The notes beneath the pieces were generated by a model that worked only from the letters and a program-made list of their open reading frames with translations, was not told where the DNA came from and searched no databases. A stretch of 41,465 nt of DNA from Betaproteobacteria bacterium UBA5216. GTDB taxonomy: Bacteria; Pseudomonadota; Gammaproteobacteria; Burkholderiales; SG8-41. How positions within the stretch are numbered: the first letter of the stretch is position 1; each line of letters opens with the position of its first letter. Location of the stretch: contig DHVE01000086.1 in the NCBI GenBank assembly GCA_002412495.1, positions 1 to 41,465 on the forward strand, written 5' to 3'. Positions 40,769 through 41,465 of the stretch are shown here, piece after piece. The position numbers and the translations under genes were made by a program.

Positions 40769-41332
40769 TCAATGCCCGCCGGGCTGCGCCAGCCAGACTT
40801 TAACCACGCGCGCGCGTGATGGGCCACTGTATGGCGAGTCCGTGCCTGGCCATGCGGCCGGGCTTGCAGCATCAACATTTTGTGATGCGGCGATTGCGGG
40901 TGCCACGAACTGGGGGCACTTGACGACAGCTGCATTTTCCAGGGACGTTGCCGAAGCTTCGGATTCCGAATCGTTGCGCGTGTCAGAAGTAGTAACCGGT
41001 GAACTGATATTTGCCGCGGCCCACATGCCCCATAGGATTCCGCCCACCAACAGCGCGGGATTCGAAAGCTTGGATAAAACGGTGAGCGAACGGCCTGACA
41101 GGGTGTTGCTGACAACCGCGTTGGCGCGTTGCAGGCTGACACGTCGTTCCGGATCCATTGGCATTGCTTCCAATGCATTACCGACTATGCCCTTATAAAT
41201 CAGTTGATCTACGCCTCGCGCGGGTGTGGCGTCCGGCGGGGTTTGCGCGGCTGGCGCTCCTTCGGCATACACATTTCCGAGCATCAAGAAAAGCAGGACA
41301 CCTGTCATGTGCCGCATGGTTCGCCTAATCAT
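40769..41332 (-). CDS. Exported or inner-membrane protein of unknown function
   Basis: A 187-aa protein from ATG 41332. The N-terminal RRTMRHMTGVLLFLMLGNVYA looks like a signal peptide (possible cleavage after VYA) or a signal anchor. A second hydrophobic segment is at about 92-108 (PALLVGGILWGMWAA). The region just before it (GVDQLIYKGIVGNALEAMP, ERRVSLQRANAVVSNTLSGR) looks well folded and probably conserved. The C-terminal about 75 residues are Ser/Ala/Pro-rich and probably disordered. I do not recognise the family. An ATG at 41389 would extend it by 19 residues, and 41317 and 41308 are further options. It is convergent with the pseudokinase gene, 45 bp away. Confidence 0.7.
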   Translation of the reverse strand: MIRRTMRHMTGVLLFLMLGNVYAEGAPAAQTPPDATPARGVDQLIYKGIVGNALEAMPMDPERRVSLQRANAVVSNTLSGRSLTVLSKLSNPALLVGGILWGMWAAANISSPVTTSDTRNDSESEASATSLENAAVVKCPQFVAPAIAASQNVDAASPAAWPGTDSPYSGPSRARVVKVWLAQPGGH

Positions 41333-41465
41333 GGTTTGCGCCCGGTAAAGTAAGGTGCGGTGTCGCACCAGCGATAATGTGGCGAGCATGATGCGGTAGT
41401 GGGTGTTTGATTGAGCCTTGGAAAAGAGGGGAAATCGCAGTCTATTGAGAATTACCTAACTTCAT

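Overview
The window reads as a chromosomal motility and second-messenger region of a Gram-negative, flagellated proteobacterium, most likely a betaproteobacterium. That placement is inferred from the cheR-cheD-cheB order, the flagellar run fliC-flaG-fliD-fliS-fliT-fliK-flhB-like-ycgR, the number of PAS/GGDEF/HDOD proteins and the moderately high GC content. No ribosomal, metabolic or mobile genes and no tRNA or rRNA genes were found. The species cannot be named from the sequence alone.

Layout. (1) 76-9907, plus strand: a response regulator with an Hpt-like tail, then two very large membrane hybrid histidine kinases (1272 and 1510 aa). Their transmitter-receiver ends are nearly identical while their sensory halves differ. 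(2) 10593-17903, plus strand: cheR-cheD-cheB (chemoreceptor methylation, deamidation and demethylation), a soluble histidine kinase with a receiver-like N-terminus, an HDOD-receiver protein and an EAL-HDOD protein. (3) 18107-25458, minus strand: a late flagellar cluster (fliC, flaG, fliD, fliS, fliT, fliK, a free-standing FlhB C-terminal domain, and a YcgR-type c-di-GMP brake). (4) 25754-29307: two divergently transcribed paralogous diguanylate cyclases, both with GGEEF and an RxxD I-site. (5) 29375-35223: a NarL-type two-component pair, a PAS protein with a degenerate GGDEF domain, and a REC-PAS-GGDEF-EAL protein with intact cyclase and phosphodiesterase motifs. (6) 35281-41332: three HDOD proteins, one with a GAF domain and one fused to a Ser/Thr kinase fold lacking the catalytic aspartate, interspersed with two exported proteins of unknown function.

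How it fits together. FliC/FlaG/FliD/FliS/FliT/FliK build the filament and CheR/D/B adapt receptors. The GGDEF, EAL and PilZ proteins would set and read c-di-GMP and slow the motor. Motifs close to the sigma-28 (FliA) consensus precede fliC and the minus-strand diguanylate cyclase, with weaker matches before cheR, the degenerate GGDEF gene and the small exported protein. This suggests that c-di-GMP synthesis is timed to late flagellar assembly. Five HDOD proteins in 41 kb is a notable density.

The least ordinary elements are the HDOD-linked pseudokinase, the Hpt-like domain with Asp in place of His, the flagellar-promoter-driven diguanylate cyclase, the fliK/flhB-like overlapping pair, and a long hairpin between fliC and flaG.
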